Notes under the pieces: model-generated
What the model was told of the DNA's origin: nothing
What the model saw: the letters and a program-made list of their open reading frames with translations, nothing else
Databases searched by the model: none
Shown: piece by piece, positions 45,954 to 58,433 of the stretch
How the letters are laid out: every line of letters starts with the position of its first letter
Position numbering within the stretch: the stretch's first letter is position 1
DNA from: Paracyclopina nana
Taxonomy: Eukaryota > Arthropoda > Copepoda > Cyclopoida > Cyclopettidae
Reading direction: 5' to 3'
Assembly: GCA_019096065.1 (NCBI GenBank)
Contig: JAGUCH010000003.1
Coordinates: forward strand, 3,720,001 to 3,784,000
Length of the DNA stretch: 64,000 nt
Position numbers and translations under genes: made by a program

Positions 45954-46569
45954 TTTTGTCCGAAAATCAAGTTATACAATGTCCGACAAGCCAAGTTGCA
46001 AAATGACCGACATCTACTGCGTTTTTTGCCCGACAGATTTGTCATTGTTGTAAAATGTCCGACAAGTAGAGTGTTAAATGATCGACAGGTTTTGACAATT
46101 GCAAAATGCCCGACACGATCCATTTGTAAAATGTCCGACACATACTTCAGTACACATCTTAAGTTTTTTTATTTGTAAAAAGTATATCAATAAATTGTAG
46201 ACATTAAGATTGATTAAAAAAATAAAAATAAAAATTCCATGTAATTGTACTTGAGTCAGCCTCCTCTAAAATGCAATAATGTTTTTAGCCCTAGGTTAAC
46301 TAGGTTATGAAATAGGCAGCTTTAACATTTAATTGTTGTGCAGTCTTTAATAGGTAAATGAACTTACAAAAATGTGTCGGTCATTTTGCAACTATGCCAG
46401 ATGTGTCGGGCAAAACATGTACCTGTTGCCAATTTGTGTCGGTAATTTTGCAACTATACCAAATGTGTCGGGCAAAAAACGCACCTGTCGCCAAATTTGT
46501 GTCGGTCATTTTGCAACTATACCAAATGTGTCGGACATTTTGCAATATGGCGAAATGTGTCGGACAAAA
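45954..46569. repeat. Foldback array of TGTCGGACATTTTGCAA-like units
   Basis: The left arm (45954-46145) carries about six degenerate units containing TGTCCGACA/TTTTGCCCGACA. The right arm (46366-46569) carries a similar number in inverse orientation, with longer period-60 repeats. The ends TTTTGTCCGA and TCGGACAAAA pair. The centre is AT-rich and unique. Both arms could fold into one long stem. Confidence 0.75.
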
Positions 46570-46856
46570 TGATGGAGCCTATTCTTAGCTCTGTGGCTCG
46601 AATTCCTCTAAAATTCAGAGATTTGATTTGGGCAACGCAATTATGCTGATAATATTTCCAATTTATGTACCTATTTTTTACAGTGAGCCCAAATTGACTG
46701 AAAAACAATTGCCTCTCGCTAATCAATGCAATGTAATTTTTGTTGTAATTATCGCTTTGTTGGTCAGATTTTTCTGGTCATGCCGCTCTAAATTGCAACG
46801 ATTTTAGCAACACCGCTAATGTCCCCAATACTTAAGTTTGGATATGTGTAACTCAC

Positions 46857-46988
46857 ATTTTCGTGCAGTTTTTTCGGGGTGCAAATCATGGGCTGGTCAA
46901 GTTGGTCTTGCTGGTTGCTCAGGAACATCATCCTTTTCCTCTGCTCAAAAGCTTGCTTGAGGAACATGTTGAGTGTGTCAAACTCCAT
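46857..46988 (-). CDS. Orphan first coding exon, 44 codons, possibly dve exon 1
   Basis: On the minus strand an ATG at 46988 opens 44 codons (MEFDTLNMFLKQAFEQRKRM...) and ends in phase 0 at a good donor, AAT|GTGAGT, at 46856. A TATA box lies upstream at the correct distance. No other minus-strand exon follows until dve at 38231, whose first visible exon also begins in phase 0 and lacks a start. Joining them is therefore possible but unproven; it would make an 8.6-kb intron containing the whole DEG/ENaC gene on the other strand. Confidence 0.45.
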
Positions 46989-47033
46989 GCTACTCCTTTG
47001 GAAAATGAAGTTGATCCAGTTGCGAAAAGCTCC

Positions 47034-47041
47034 CTTATATA
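47034..47041 (-). promoter_or_regulatory. TATA box
   Basis: Minus strand TATATAAG, 45 bp before the ATG at 46988. About 29 bases downstream of it a TCA initiator-like trinucleotide marks a likely start near 47012, leaving a leader of about 24 nt. Confidence 0.55.
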
Positions 47042-47200
47042 CACGGAGGCCATGAGAAGCTCTGCTTTCTCATTGGTTATCCGTAGAAGTTTGGAAAGCT
47101 CTTCCCCGCTAACTCCGCTTTTATATTGACGAACGGCGGTTTAACTCCCAGCCGACCGGTTGAATTTTCAGTCAACTGATTGAAGCGAAAAAAGGACTCC

Positions 47201-47330
47201 AAGGCTCAGTATCTTCTGCGTCTTTGATCGTGGCATGGTTGCGATTCTTATTTACTGTCGAGGTTGCGATGTCAGTAAATAAGAAGCTGTAAGCATGCCA
47301 CGATTCAAGACGTAGAAGATAATGAGCCTT
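47201..47330. repeat. 130-bp near-perfect hairpin
   Basis: AAGGCTCAGTATCTTCTGCG and onward at 47201 is answered by its inverse ending at 47330, with only a few mismatches and bulges over about 55 bp per arm and a small loop around CGAGGTTGCG. A diverged piece, CGTCTTTGACCGTGGTATGA, occurs near 63011. That suggests a dispersed MITE rather than a single-copy RNA gene. Confidence 0.65.
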
Positions 47331-48532
47331 AGCCTTCAAAATGTCACTTGAAATACCACGCACCAAATCGGAGTGATATTAGATTTGTGAAATACCAAAA
47401 ATGTTAATTTTTCCAGGTATTTCTGGAATGAAAACTAATCTGAAGGCTTGGTACATGACAAAAAGTCTCCTTTTGTAAAGAGATGATGTTAATCTCGGAG
47501 AAGTGCGGAGAGAAAGGTGTATATGTAGAGTAGATTGAGGGGAAATTAAGAAATCGAAAAAGCCACAAAAGAAAATGAAAATGGAATTTCTTATCTTTTT
47601 GCCATATGCATGCTGCTCTATTTAGCCGCGTCTCTTCTTATGTCAAACAAATTGGAAGAAGCCGCTTTCACACTCGAGATGCCTTTCCACTGATAAAAGT
47701 ATCCGTTTTGGATACTAAATACTTCTCTTCGCAACCGCAGATGAAAATTCCTTTTCTAAATTCTGAATACATCGCCATTTGAGTAGCTCTGCATCCAAAT
47801 TCAGCATGATGGTGTAAGCATATGTATTTTTGGCAAAAGGACTTGTATTTAACGTAAGTCTCTGGAGTAATCCATGAAAAATAGAATTACGAAGAAAAAT
47901 CGTTGAATTTGTATCACCCAGTGAGACGTTTACTACATATGTTCAGTAATAAATCCATGCAAATTTGAGCACATGGTGAAGAATCCCATCGATTTTGTGA
48001 AAAGTTCTCAGAAGAAGCTGCTGGTGGGATCACTGTGACGACAACTAAGCCTCTCACGTGGGGATTTTCGATCGAAAGACGATTCAGGAGGAGGAGGAGT
48101 GAAGAAAAAAGTTTGACAACAGCTAATTCTGGATCAAAAATTAAACCTCACCGTGATAGAGTTCGCTCCACAAGTGATTAGTCGACAAACTTTCTTCTAC
48201 TTCATCAAAACTTCCTTCATTTTGAGCATAGCTCAGCCCTAGTGAAGCATAAGCTCATCAAAATTAAAGGTAAGTCCTTTTCTCACATATGCATTTCTGC
48301 GCTATTCTACTATGGTTTTGAAAGCCAATCAACTTATCAGACGTTTCTCATCATCTCATTAGAGGAAAAACATTTGTCCACTCAAGGTACGTAAAACTGT
48401 AAAATAATCTCTTGTTTTATTATTGCACACAGGGTAAGGTTATTGCACATCTACAAAATCTCCTAGAAAGGAGAGAGAGGGCTCAAGATTACAAATTGAG
48501 TACTTGAGCAAATAGCATAAAGAGATTATATG
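47331..48532. other. Spacer before the SEA-domain gene
   Basis: About 1.2 kb with no supported gene. It contains the poly(A) signal of the SEA gene (48416-48421). Confidence 0.4.
48416..48421 (-). terminator. Poly(A) signal of the SEA-domain gene
   Basis: AATAAA on the minus strand, about 110 bp after the stop codon at 48533. Confidence 0.5.
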
Positions 48533-51500
48533 CTACTCAGCATTAAGGGAGTGAGAAATTTTCACTTCAGTTGGAATGGAATATCGCATGAAGGTTTTGA
48601 CACTGTTTATGATTTTTGGCACATCTGAAGTTTTGTGAGCTGTGGTAGCTAACGTTGTTGTTGTTGTAATGGTGGCAGTGGTCGTGGAATCGGCCTGATT
48701 TTCAAAGTTCAAGGCCATTTGCTGCAGTTGGCTAATGTCATCTGAATTATAGCTGCCTTTCACCTCATCTGACTTTATCCAATCTAATTCCTCCCCAACT
48801 CTATATTTAGCTCCTTCTTCAAACTCTAATTCCGGTGAAGCTGTTTCTTCTTGCTGAAGCTTACTAATGTCATCATCCAAATTCTCCCTTCTCAGAGTGA
48901 CATCAGGTATTACAAGTTCTGAGCTGGATTCTGTCTTCCTGCTTCTTTTTCTTGGCCATTGGTCTTCAGGTTTGGGGCTGAGCAGTGTTGGCTTAGATGA
49001 GAACAATTGGTGGAAAAAGTCCTTATCCAGCTTGACAGTTTCCACTATGAAGTCATCTGGCCCATAGCCCTCTGTGGTCGGTGTATGGAAGCTTTCAGAG
49101 TAAAAGTTTGGGTTCTGCACCCCGTAGTGGCCATGTGACTGGAATTGAGGCGATGGAGTGACCCTAAATACTCCATCTGAAGGAGGCTTGGGCCTTAGTG
49201 GCTGTCCTGGGTCCACATTAGACCTTACAGGGGGCTGAGTGTCATCCGCATCAACAACTATGGCATCAAATGGGACTTGTTGGCCTTCTGTGGAAGTATC
49301 TTTGGGCTCCATGGGCTCCTCTTGGAGAGCCTCTTCCTTGGGGGAAGGATTGAAGAAATCCGTGGCCTGTTTTACCAACTTGCCTAGGGGGCCAACAAAA
49401 AACTACTGCATATTTCAGGTCAAGCTGATGTTGATTTTTATATTTACCTGTTATATCATGCTTGCTGTCCAGTGTGGCATAGGCATTGAGAAGGTTGGAG
49501 AAAATAGAAATTGGAGTCAAGCCTGAAGCTAAAGCTCCAACTGCAGCTGAAGGCAAGACATCTGTCAGCAGATCCTGCCTTCTTTCAGGAATTGGTTGAC
49601 TGTTTCTATGCTGCAGAACTGAATTTGACATTTGAGGCCTCGTTTGCTCCACATAGTGCTCCATGTTCTGAGTGTTCATGTTTTGGTTCATCATTGTGTT
49701 CATGTTTTGGTTAAGGATTCTTTGCCTAAGCATTTCATCTGAGAGCTGTTTTTGCTGCTGCTGCTTCTCCTTGGCATGAATTAAGTAATGCTTAATTAGT
49801 TGTTGTCCTGATCCTGGGTGCCCTGGTAGCTGCCCTGGGGTGTTTTCAATAGGTGGATTATAATTTCCGGGTCCTAAAATAATTTTACAATACATTGATG
49901 CATGGTGATTTTAAATTTGAATTTGAAGCTGATGCTGACGAAATTAATAGATAATTTGATTTAATCATTGAGGTGGACAAAAAATGTTGTTAAAAGATTA
50001 CCTGGTAATTGATGGCTTGGCTGTACTTGAACAGACCCAACATTTCTGGTCATAGGGGTGAACTGTTGACCTTCATAAGGATTTGATGGAATTTGAGGAG
50101 CAAGTGGGGTTTGCAATAGAGGAAAGTTTGTTGGTTTGGGCTTTGGAATCATAGGTCCTAAAGGCCCTTGAGGCAAATGCAAACCTGCTTGGACTTGTTG
50201 CATTTGTATAATATTAGGATCATCTCCCTCTGGATAAACTCCAACTTCTGGTTGAAAGGTTATGGTAGCAGATACTGTAAGGTTAATGAAAGGTCCAATT
50301 TAATTGAGGAATTTTCCCATGTACCTCCAAATGGGATTTTCCAATGCTTTCGTATGGAAAATGCCAAAATGTTAAATTACAGAAGTTTTTATTACCTGGA
50401 GTAACCGATTTTGTTGATGATGGGCTTTCAGAAGATCCTCCCACCACCAGTGACCCTCCAACTGAAAACATCTGATCATCTTCCATTGGAACTGCTCCTT
50501 CCACCACCTGTAGGCCACTGGAACCAGGATTAAACACTTGAATGGAGTCATCTCTTTGCTCGTGCATTTTTTCAATTTGCTTCTGCCTTAATTGCTCCTG
50601 GAGCATGAACTGATTTTGCACTTTGGGCGAGCCTGACATGATTCTCTCTTCCATATTTTCACTTGGAGTAATTTGGTCAAATTGTAACTTTGGACTAGAA
50701 GGAGTAAGGATTTGCTGGTTATTATTGATGTCAGCTAGGGCATCAAAGAATCTTGCATCTTTCAACTTTAGTTCTCCTTCTTTGAGTTTTTCTAAATTGG
50801 CTTTCCCCCTATTTTGCAAAGTAAGCCAAAATTGGTCAGACGAGCCTGAAACGGCTTGATCTTCTTGATCTGCTTTTCTTGTACTTGCTAGTTGGTTGAT
50901 CTGTTGTTGCTTAATGATTTGTTGGGCGGTGAATTTGTTATCAATCTCTGCCTCCATTTTAATCTTCTTTGGAGGCTTAGGAGTGGTTCTAAGGGCCTGA
51001 CTTGGGTGCATAGGTATTATGTTTGGCCTCTTTGCCATTGGTGTGACCACCAATGAGACCTTATCTGCCATTATATTGTTATTTGGTGTCACTGGAGCCA
51101 TTACTGAGGGTATAAAACCATTTGGATTAGCCCACTGAACTTGAGGTATCATTGTCACTTGTGGATGGTTTTGAATTGGTGCAGGAGCCTCGAGAAACGG
51201 GGACATCATTTTTTCACTGCTTCTAGGCCCAGGGATTTGCTACAATTTAGAAAATTTTTGTTGGCTCAATCATTTTGAAAAACAATTGCTTTCTAGTTAG
51301 ATATGTTTACCATAAAATGAGATCCTCCATCAGGGGTGAGTTGAGAAGTCATCCTAATCTGTGCATTTTTAGGGTCAGGTATGCTGGGCACTAAATTAGG
51401 CAAGAACACATCAGGTGATTGCTGGATGTAATAATTGATGTCATTTTCATAGTCCAAGTCAATCCTTTCAGTAGCTATTTTCTGTGGTGGCTTCTTTGGA

Positions 51501-54500
51501 GGCTTGATGGAAGTGGTGGAAGTTCTCTCATTCAGAGTTTGCCACAGTGTGGATTTTATTTCCTCTGGAGGCTTATCATTATCATGTATGAAATTGTCAG
51601 AGTTGGCTGACTCTTCATCTTGCTTGTAAGGCTCAGGTGTGTTAAACTGAACTGGCTCTTGTTGCACAGCTGATTCTAATATTTTACGTACAAACATAAT
51701 AAATGATCCTTTATATAATATTGAAAATATTTTACCTGCAAAAGAAATTGAATCCATGTCTATGGCTTCTTTGGCAAATTCACTGTTGTCCAGGCTCATA
51801 ATTTCTTGCACCAGTATCTCCCTTACATGATTTACTGTATTTTCTTTGACTCTCCTGAAGCCAGAGAAACGAAAAATGTTAAAAAAGTGGTCAAATTCAA
51901 TTTCCCTAAAAACATTGCGGAAGTGTGGCTAGCAGGTTTATCTTCCTTTGAAAGAGAAGGCAAGATTAAAAAGCCTCACCGCTTACACACAATAGCATTC
52001 AGGCAAGAAATGAGAAAGGAGTCAATATAATTCCACTGATAAGGGATAATAATAGCAGCAGAGATGAACTCACGGTGGCAAAAAGCGTTTATCAAGGATC
52101 ACTTTGAAGAAGACCCTCAGACTTCCTGAGCTGAAACCGTCGATTGAGGCTCGAACAAAGGCTTTAGAAATGTAGCTTTTCTCGTAGCTGCTCGAAATCT
52201 AGCAGAGAAATTCGACATGGTGTAATCCTTTGTTAATTAAATTCACTAATTTCGAACATACCATTTTTGCATATTTAGTAGCTTTGTAGTGGTAAAGTTC
52301 TGAATCAGGATTCAGTAGAGAAATGGAAAAGTCATCTGAAATCACTCGTATAGCACCATCAATGCTGTATAAATCTATGGGAAAAAAGTCATGAATGTAA
52401 GGTACTTAGCTTAGCCTAGAAAGTGATTATTTTACCAGCTCCAGCTTCCAATTTTTGAGCCACTGTAAAAAAGAAGGGAGGAAAAGATGATTATTGCATG
52501 TTATATAAATCCCTGAATTCAGGATTACATTTAGAGAGAGGGGATTTCTTTGAGTATGAAGTGGTTAATTAACGCGCGCGCTACCCGCGTGAACTTGCAC
52601 GCCGCATCTCTTTTTATCCCAAAAAGCACGCAATCTGCAGCGAGAATATGCTACTTCCAAATTAGCTCCCATCATTTCAAAAGAGGATTATTTTCTAAGT
52701 CTAATTTCAAGACGAATCAAATCGAAAATCCCCAGCTAATAATGATGATGATGCATAATGCTAGTATGGAATTTTTTAAGTCTCTTTTTGATAATTGAGC
52801 GATATGATGAAGATGATGTCTTTCCCTCATTGCTTCTTGCATTTAAGGTAATTTAACTAATGTTGAGGAGGATTACTTCCCCCGCACACTAAGTGAGAAG
52901 TCATATTTCATCTAGTTGATGACTTGATAATCCTCTTTCACACTTATACTGGAAAGTATCGGAATGGACAACTTATCCCCCCTCCTGGCTTTTTACACCA
53001 GCTGCACTGTAAGAGCAGCACGGCATCTAAAACTCCCGGTGCACCATTGGGTTTTTTCCTTTCGGGCCATTTTATGCCACGCTGTGGTGTTATACTCCAT
53101 ATAAGTAATGAAGAGGCCGTTAGCGCGATTAGAGGTCATGATCCTCAGATTTGCTGCCAGTGGCAACCATGAGAAGTGTATTAGCACAGCTGAAGTAATG
53201 GGGAAAAAATCTGAGGCCAGAGCTCTTATCTTCACTTGACCACCAGCATTGAAAACGGCCTCTAATGGCCTCTCCTCAATAAATGTACAAATCCCTAAAT
53301 CGATGATGATCCGTGATGCATGGACAATATCGCCCCACGTTGGGCGCCGCAGTAGCGGTCTCAGCCACGTACACGTGGCGCCCCGGGAAATGTAAACAAA
53401 TTACCTCCGAGATAGACGGCGATGCCTATGATGCCAAGAATGCCAAGGATGACCAAAACAATGGAGATTCCGAGCAAAACTCCACAAAGGCTTCGGTTGA
53501 ATTTCCGCTTGTGGTCTCTTCTCAGGCTGTTTTGAGCTGACCATAACGAGTAGGAGCCTCCCACTGGCACGCCCTCTGGCGGGTACTTTTTTGAGGTGGT
53601 CGACTGCTTCGACCTCATTGAGGCGGTGAGGGCATGTCTTGGCACCGTTCCTCCAGGCTGGGGAATTTTAGGACCAAGGCTCCTTCTGGATGCAAAAGAA
53701 ATGGCATCCTCACGGTCCCTTTGATCATGATCATGCTGCAAAGGTCCTTTGTATTAGTTTATTTAGCTTTTCGACATTTGGAGGGTAACACATAAGCCTC
53801 ACTGTTGCCATTAATTGATTTTAATAGCTTTCAGAAATCTAAGAGTACAACAAAAGCTGCAATTGACATTCATTGTTAAATAATCAAGGTTTCACTTTGG
53901 AAAATCTTAGTTCACACCATCATCATCAATGGAGCAAAATGACACAAAGTGTACTTTTTCTCTGCTTGATGGTGGTGCATTTGAAAAACTTGCACACATG
54001 AATTGTGAAACTCAAGAGTTGCATTAGTACATGTGCCTGCGTCATCATCCAAAAGAAAGTGAAGTTAACCAGGAGCAACAAAGTATCTTCTCCCTGCCAG
54101 TTGTTGTGTTGGCTTTTTTCTCTTTAATCGTAACTTAACACACTCTGAAGCGGGAGCGAATTCGTCCAGATGACGCAGTCGGATTTCGGCAAAATACCGA
54201 AGCAACGAATAATGTTTCTTCCCACAAGGCAACAATTTCTCCGCTAACTCTCCCTTTTCACGAGAACAAAAATTCATTTTCCACTTATTGCCACCTAATT
54301 TTTCGGCATAAGCGGTTCAATATTGAAGCGGCCTTAAATTTCTGGGCTCGGGAGTTATGCACAGTTAATACAGAGCGAGTGAAACCTCATCACCCTGATC
54401 AAAGTTGACTCAGATTTCATTTGGCACGATACATAGATTTTTAACTTGGAAGCCGTACTAATCTAGTTTGGGATATGGAAAGGGCACATGTAGGTGTTTT

Positions 54501-56788
54501 CTTGCGAAGATATTCTTCTAGCAAATGTTAGTTGAGGAGCAATTCGCGATCAACTCATATGAGATCCCTTAGAATGCCAATGTTTGGGGTGATAAATTGT
54601 GTGTAGGCCAGAGATTAAAAGTATAAAGTAAGGGGTAGTAGGGGATTAAGTCAGTTGCCCCCTCTTACTTGGGAGCAAAATCTTGAGGCCATTAATGGAG
54701 AAAATCCTCTGAATTTGAGATGCGGCGGCCTCTGATTTACAAGATCTTATTTCGCCACACTGGTCAACCTTACAACCAAGTAACCGAACAACCCCTAAAA
54801 ATATTCAAATACGCTCAAGTTCCTCACTTAAGGAAGTATTTTTCGGGGGTTTCACTACTGGAAACGGTCGAGTGTGGCTGAAGGGCTTTTTAGTATTTGG
54901 GTCCCGTATTAAAACAAAAGCCCCAAGATCACCAAGACCAGCAAGTTTATAAAGGGGATCATTCTTTTTCCAACATTCATGATCATCTGGCTTAATGAGG
55001 CTGGCAAGAAAAGAACTCAGTTAATTTGGAGCAGGGATTAAAATGTGATTAAAACTCAAATGTGAACTTTAGACATGCATATATATCTAGCGACTGCTTT
55101 CCCATCTTCAAAAGCCACTTTTGTATGCTTCTGGAAAGAGGAGAGACATCTTAAAAAGTTGATTTTTTCGTGAAACGGGGATTTTTCCAAAGTTTTTAAC
55201 TGCCTTTTCCAACTAACTTTTGTGGTGATGATGAGAAGGCTTTGCATGGATCTTAACCTTCCTTGTGATTTACTATAGTTAATGAGGTAGGCTCGTTTTA
55301 TGGGAGTAATGGCTCATCAATTTAAACCCTTTCTCACAAAAATGATGTCGTCAAATAATGGTGTGCTCTACTCAAAGAGGGATCGATTCCCCAGTTGAGT
55401 CGTAAAAGTAATCTGTTTTTCCCACGCAGATATTTATGGTTTAATGTTGAAATCTAGGTTAAAGACTTGCATATTCCACCATCTCTAGCAGCCAAGATAA
55501 TCATGGTTTTAAAAAATCCATACTTTTCACTTGATTGTAAATCTTCTTTCTTTATGGAGCTACGTAATTCCACTTTTTAACCAGTGACTTGTGTGTTGCC
55601 GGAAATGATTACATGTTTGCGATTTTATGTTGCTACAGCTTGGGAAACTAGGCATCCAATATACGTGGATGCACACGTGTTCTAATTGCCTTTAATTACT
55701 CAAATAAATACTGATCTCAATTTCGTGTCTCAAGTGAATGACGTCGTCATCTGAACATAACTTAACAAGGGATTTTGGAAAATACGTTCATCCTTTTTCG
55801 AAACTTAAGTTTCCAGGCTCAATGTTATGGCCGAGTTATGGGAATTTTAAAGATTTTGGTTTTCGAACCCACGTTCCCATTGCTTCTAAGGTTTCTAGCT
55901 TTCAGTCTAGCACAAAACTACTTTAAAAATCAAATCATGCCTTTCTTTCTTTTAAATCGTAGCCTTTTTCTGTAAAGCAGAATTTTCAACAAAAAATCAA
56001 AAATTCATAGCATTATTGTACTGTTCATTTACCGTTCCTTAAGGAATGCATTATGACAAATCCATGCATAATGACAACGCAGCTAGTTTATGTACTGAGA
56101 ACTCCTTTGCGCAAAGGAATTTCGCGTTCCGATTCCTTAAGAGTTTGTAGATGAACACAGCATATAAGCTTAATGAGGATTATTCCATCGAAAATATACA
56201 GTACAAAATAATTATCCATATACAAGTTGATTTGCATTCGCATGCGAGTGTAAAAAAATCGTTATTTTATTGACAAACTTCAGACCTTTAGTGATTTGAT
56301 TCCATGATTCATGCTAAAAGTTCACATCAATTAAAAAGAAAGTACTTAAAAAAGCACTTCCTCATTAAGAGCCTGTTAGTTTCCAAAATCTACTCTAAAA
56401 TACTTTTTTATCTTTCAAGTACGTTTACTTAAAGAAACCATAGCACGGTGTTTTACATTGAGACTCATTAGATGAACGTCACATTATTATAAGGGCTTAC
56501 CCCTACTCGGCCTCTGGAGGCCTCTGAAACTCCTCTCCGTTGCTTGGAATGCATGACACGCGAGCTTTTGGTGCTGATGCTGTCCTCCGATCTGTCTGAG
56601 GTCACCGACTCATCGTCGAGGTCATCCTCGAGGTCCTCGGGCTCTTTGCTATGGTGGTGATGATGGTGGTGTCTCTTTGAGGGGACTGCAACTGAAATCT
56701 CCTCTGCGTCATCCTTCATGTCGTAGTTGTTCTTCTTTTTGAACATGGTGTGCGTATACAGATTGCCTAACGAGTCTGATATCTTCAT
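48533..56788 (-). CDS. Type II membrane protein with SEA domain and long polar ectodomain
   Basis: Eleven exons join in frame: 56788-56501, 53735-53405, 52462-52436, 52374-52262, 52198-52074, 51854-51736, 51675-51311, 51239-50396, 50274-50002, 49873-49448 and 49383-48533, about 1253 residues. The cytoplasmic part (1 to about 175) has a seven-His run, acidic clusters and Ser-rich stretches. One membrane segment follows (SLCGVLLGISIVLVILGILG, about 178-205). A SEA-like domain is encoded by exons 3-6 (SYISKAFVRASIDGFSSGSL, then VFFKVIL); GSLRV sits where SEA domains self-cleave at G|S. The rest is Pro/Gln/Asn-rich, with no protease or lectin domain. Exon 3 is a 27-nt microexon. I do not recognise a named orthologue; a mucin-like surface protein is one possibility. 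Confidence 0.75.
56022..56157. repeat. MITE-like repeat with TGTTCAT ends
   Basis: TGTTCATTTACC...CTTAAGGAAT at the left is partly matched by the inverse of the right end (GATTCCTTAAGAGTTTGTAGATGAACA region). It lies in the first intron of the SEA gene. It shares its right end, ATGAACACAGCAT, with the repeat ending at 20288. Confidence 0.4.
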
Positions 56789-57960
56789 GGCTGACCTCAG
56801 TTAATTATTTTTTCTTGTGTGTATCACAGTTGTGAAGATTCCAGTTTGATATGATTCATGCTTGAGGTCACTCGCGTATGTTAATTCTGCTTTAGCTTCA
56901 GTCTAACGGAACATCTTGATCTTCTGATGGTCCAGGTAAAACTGAACAACATCACCTATACTATCCTAGGCATAGGCTGACGACGGAGACATGTGAGTTT
57001 CTCCAATTTTTCGTCAGATGGAATTCAATGTGTGTTGATGTACTCCTTCATGCCAAAGAAAGTTTGCATCGCTCTTATTAGTTTTTTGGGTTCAAGAGGT
57101 GACACTACACTTTTTGCTTGGGGAAAGTGGGAATTAAAATTGATTACTACTTCTAACTATATGTGCAATGATAATCAGTAGTATTCAGAAAATATTGCCA
57201 TAGCGTAAAACAATGCTTTTTTTGAAAAGCGGGTTGTTTTTGTTTCTTTGTAGGTTAATCAAGAATTCTCCTTTTGGGGCAAATCTCAGATTTTTCTGTT
57301 TATGGAGTCAATTTCATCTTTGAGAACTGAAACGAGACGCGTGTATCAATCAAACCTTAGCTAAAATCAAACCTCGTTATTTTGGCTTTTTTATTTCCAC
57401 GTTTCGCCTCACAAAAGCCAAAACATCGGAGTTTTCAATTTAGTTCATGACAGGTGCCTATTTTTGGGCTAGCTTAATTTGACTTTTCGCAGAAATTTTT
57501 TTTTTAGCCAAAGACGTTAGGTAAGGGTAATTTCAGTCTTTAAAAACGGCAAATTGGCAAATAATTGTTCCATGAAGATCAAGATAAAAGGGAAAGTGGT
57601 AAGAGACAGAAACACTGAGAGCAGTGTAGTAGTAGTAAATCGTCAGGAAATCCGAACCTGAGAAGAAAGTGGCCACAATAATAGCTCGGACAACGCCGTA
57701 GCGTTGCAGCATACCATCTGGCGGTAACGGTAAAACAACTAGGTAACTGGGTTTCCACTCAAAATCCTCGTTCTCCAAGAAGATGGAGTAGTTACCAATT
57801 CACCGAGATAAAGATTTCTACTGCACGATTATCACAGCTATAAAAAGTGACTCTTAACACTGAGGGCATTTTGTTCACTCTTTTCATGGTGCGTTTTGCT
57901 TTAATTTTTTATTTGTGTCTTCTCAGGCCAATATGCTTTAAAAAAATAATGCTCTTTGCC
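56789..57960. other. Upstream region of the SEA-domain gene
   Basis: About 1.2 kb with no supported gene. A CTCF-like CCATCTGGCGG lies at 57714-57724. A minus-strand frame at 57533-57778 is open but has no acceptor or conserved pattern. Confidence 0.35.
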
Positions 57961-58179
57961 TTAAGGCTTCATCATGTTCTCCATATTAGCTAAAGGTGTG
58001 ACGCAAAAGTACTCATTTTCAAAGTAATGAAAAAATGGGCGTTCTTTGTTCTTTGTAAGGAACTTTGAGACTGCGAACGTACTTGTATCTGTGCGAGGTT
58101 GCGTGCCCTCGTAAAAATAAGTTCCGCTTTCAACAAATGCTACAAATCTCAACCTCTCATAAATTGAATCAATGCCCAT
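57961..58179 (-). CDS. Small unidentified ORF or terminal exon, 72 codons
   Basis: The frame runs from ATG at 58179 to TAA at 57961 (MGIDSIYERLRFVAFVESGT...ANMENMMKP). Amino-acid use looks protein-like. An AATCTCAG acceptor lies two bases before the ATG, so it could be a last exon of a spliced gene; I could not find a matching upstream exon in frame. No family is recognised. Confidence 0.3.
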   Translation of the reverse strand: MGIDSIYERLRFVAFVESGTYFYEGTQPRTDTSTFAVSKFLTKNKERPFFHYFENEYFCVTPLANMENMMKP

Positions 58180-58433
58180 TCCTGAGATTGAATTAAGGAA
58201 TGAAAAATAAAAAAGATAATTTAAAAAACATGAGATAAAATGTTTGACGTCGACATATGATTCAATTTACTTCCTATTAATATACCTTACATATTGTGAA
58301 TGAACAAATGGAAAAACATGCTATCTGGCTTGAACAGCTGCATATGTGTAACTTTAGCTATGTTGACTGAAATGTGCAGAAAAATGTTGTATTCTTTACT
58401 GCTCTTGTCAGTGATTGATAGCAGTGAAATGAG

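Larger units (their letters stand above)
42489..46856. other. Gene-poor, repeat-rich spacer
   Basis: 4.4 kb with no supported gene. It contains an AATAAA at 42938-42943 that may end the channel transcript, a MITE (44335-44815) and a foldback array (45954-46569). Base composition is strongly AT. If the exon at 46857-46988 belongs to dve, this is part of a dve intron. Confidence 0.5.

Noticed and set aside
57533-57778. Minus-strand ORF with a hydrophobic stretch
   Set aside because: A stop lies just upstream, no acceptor suits the frame, and no family pattern is seen.
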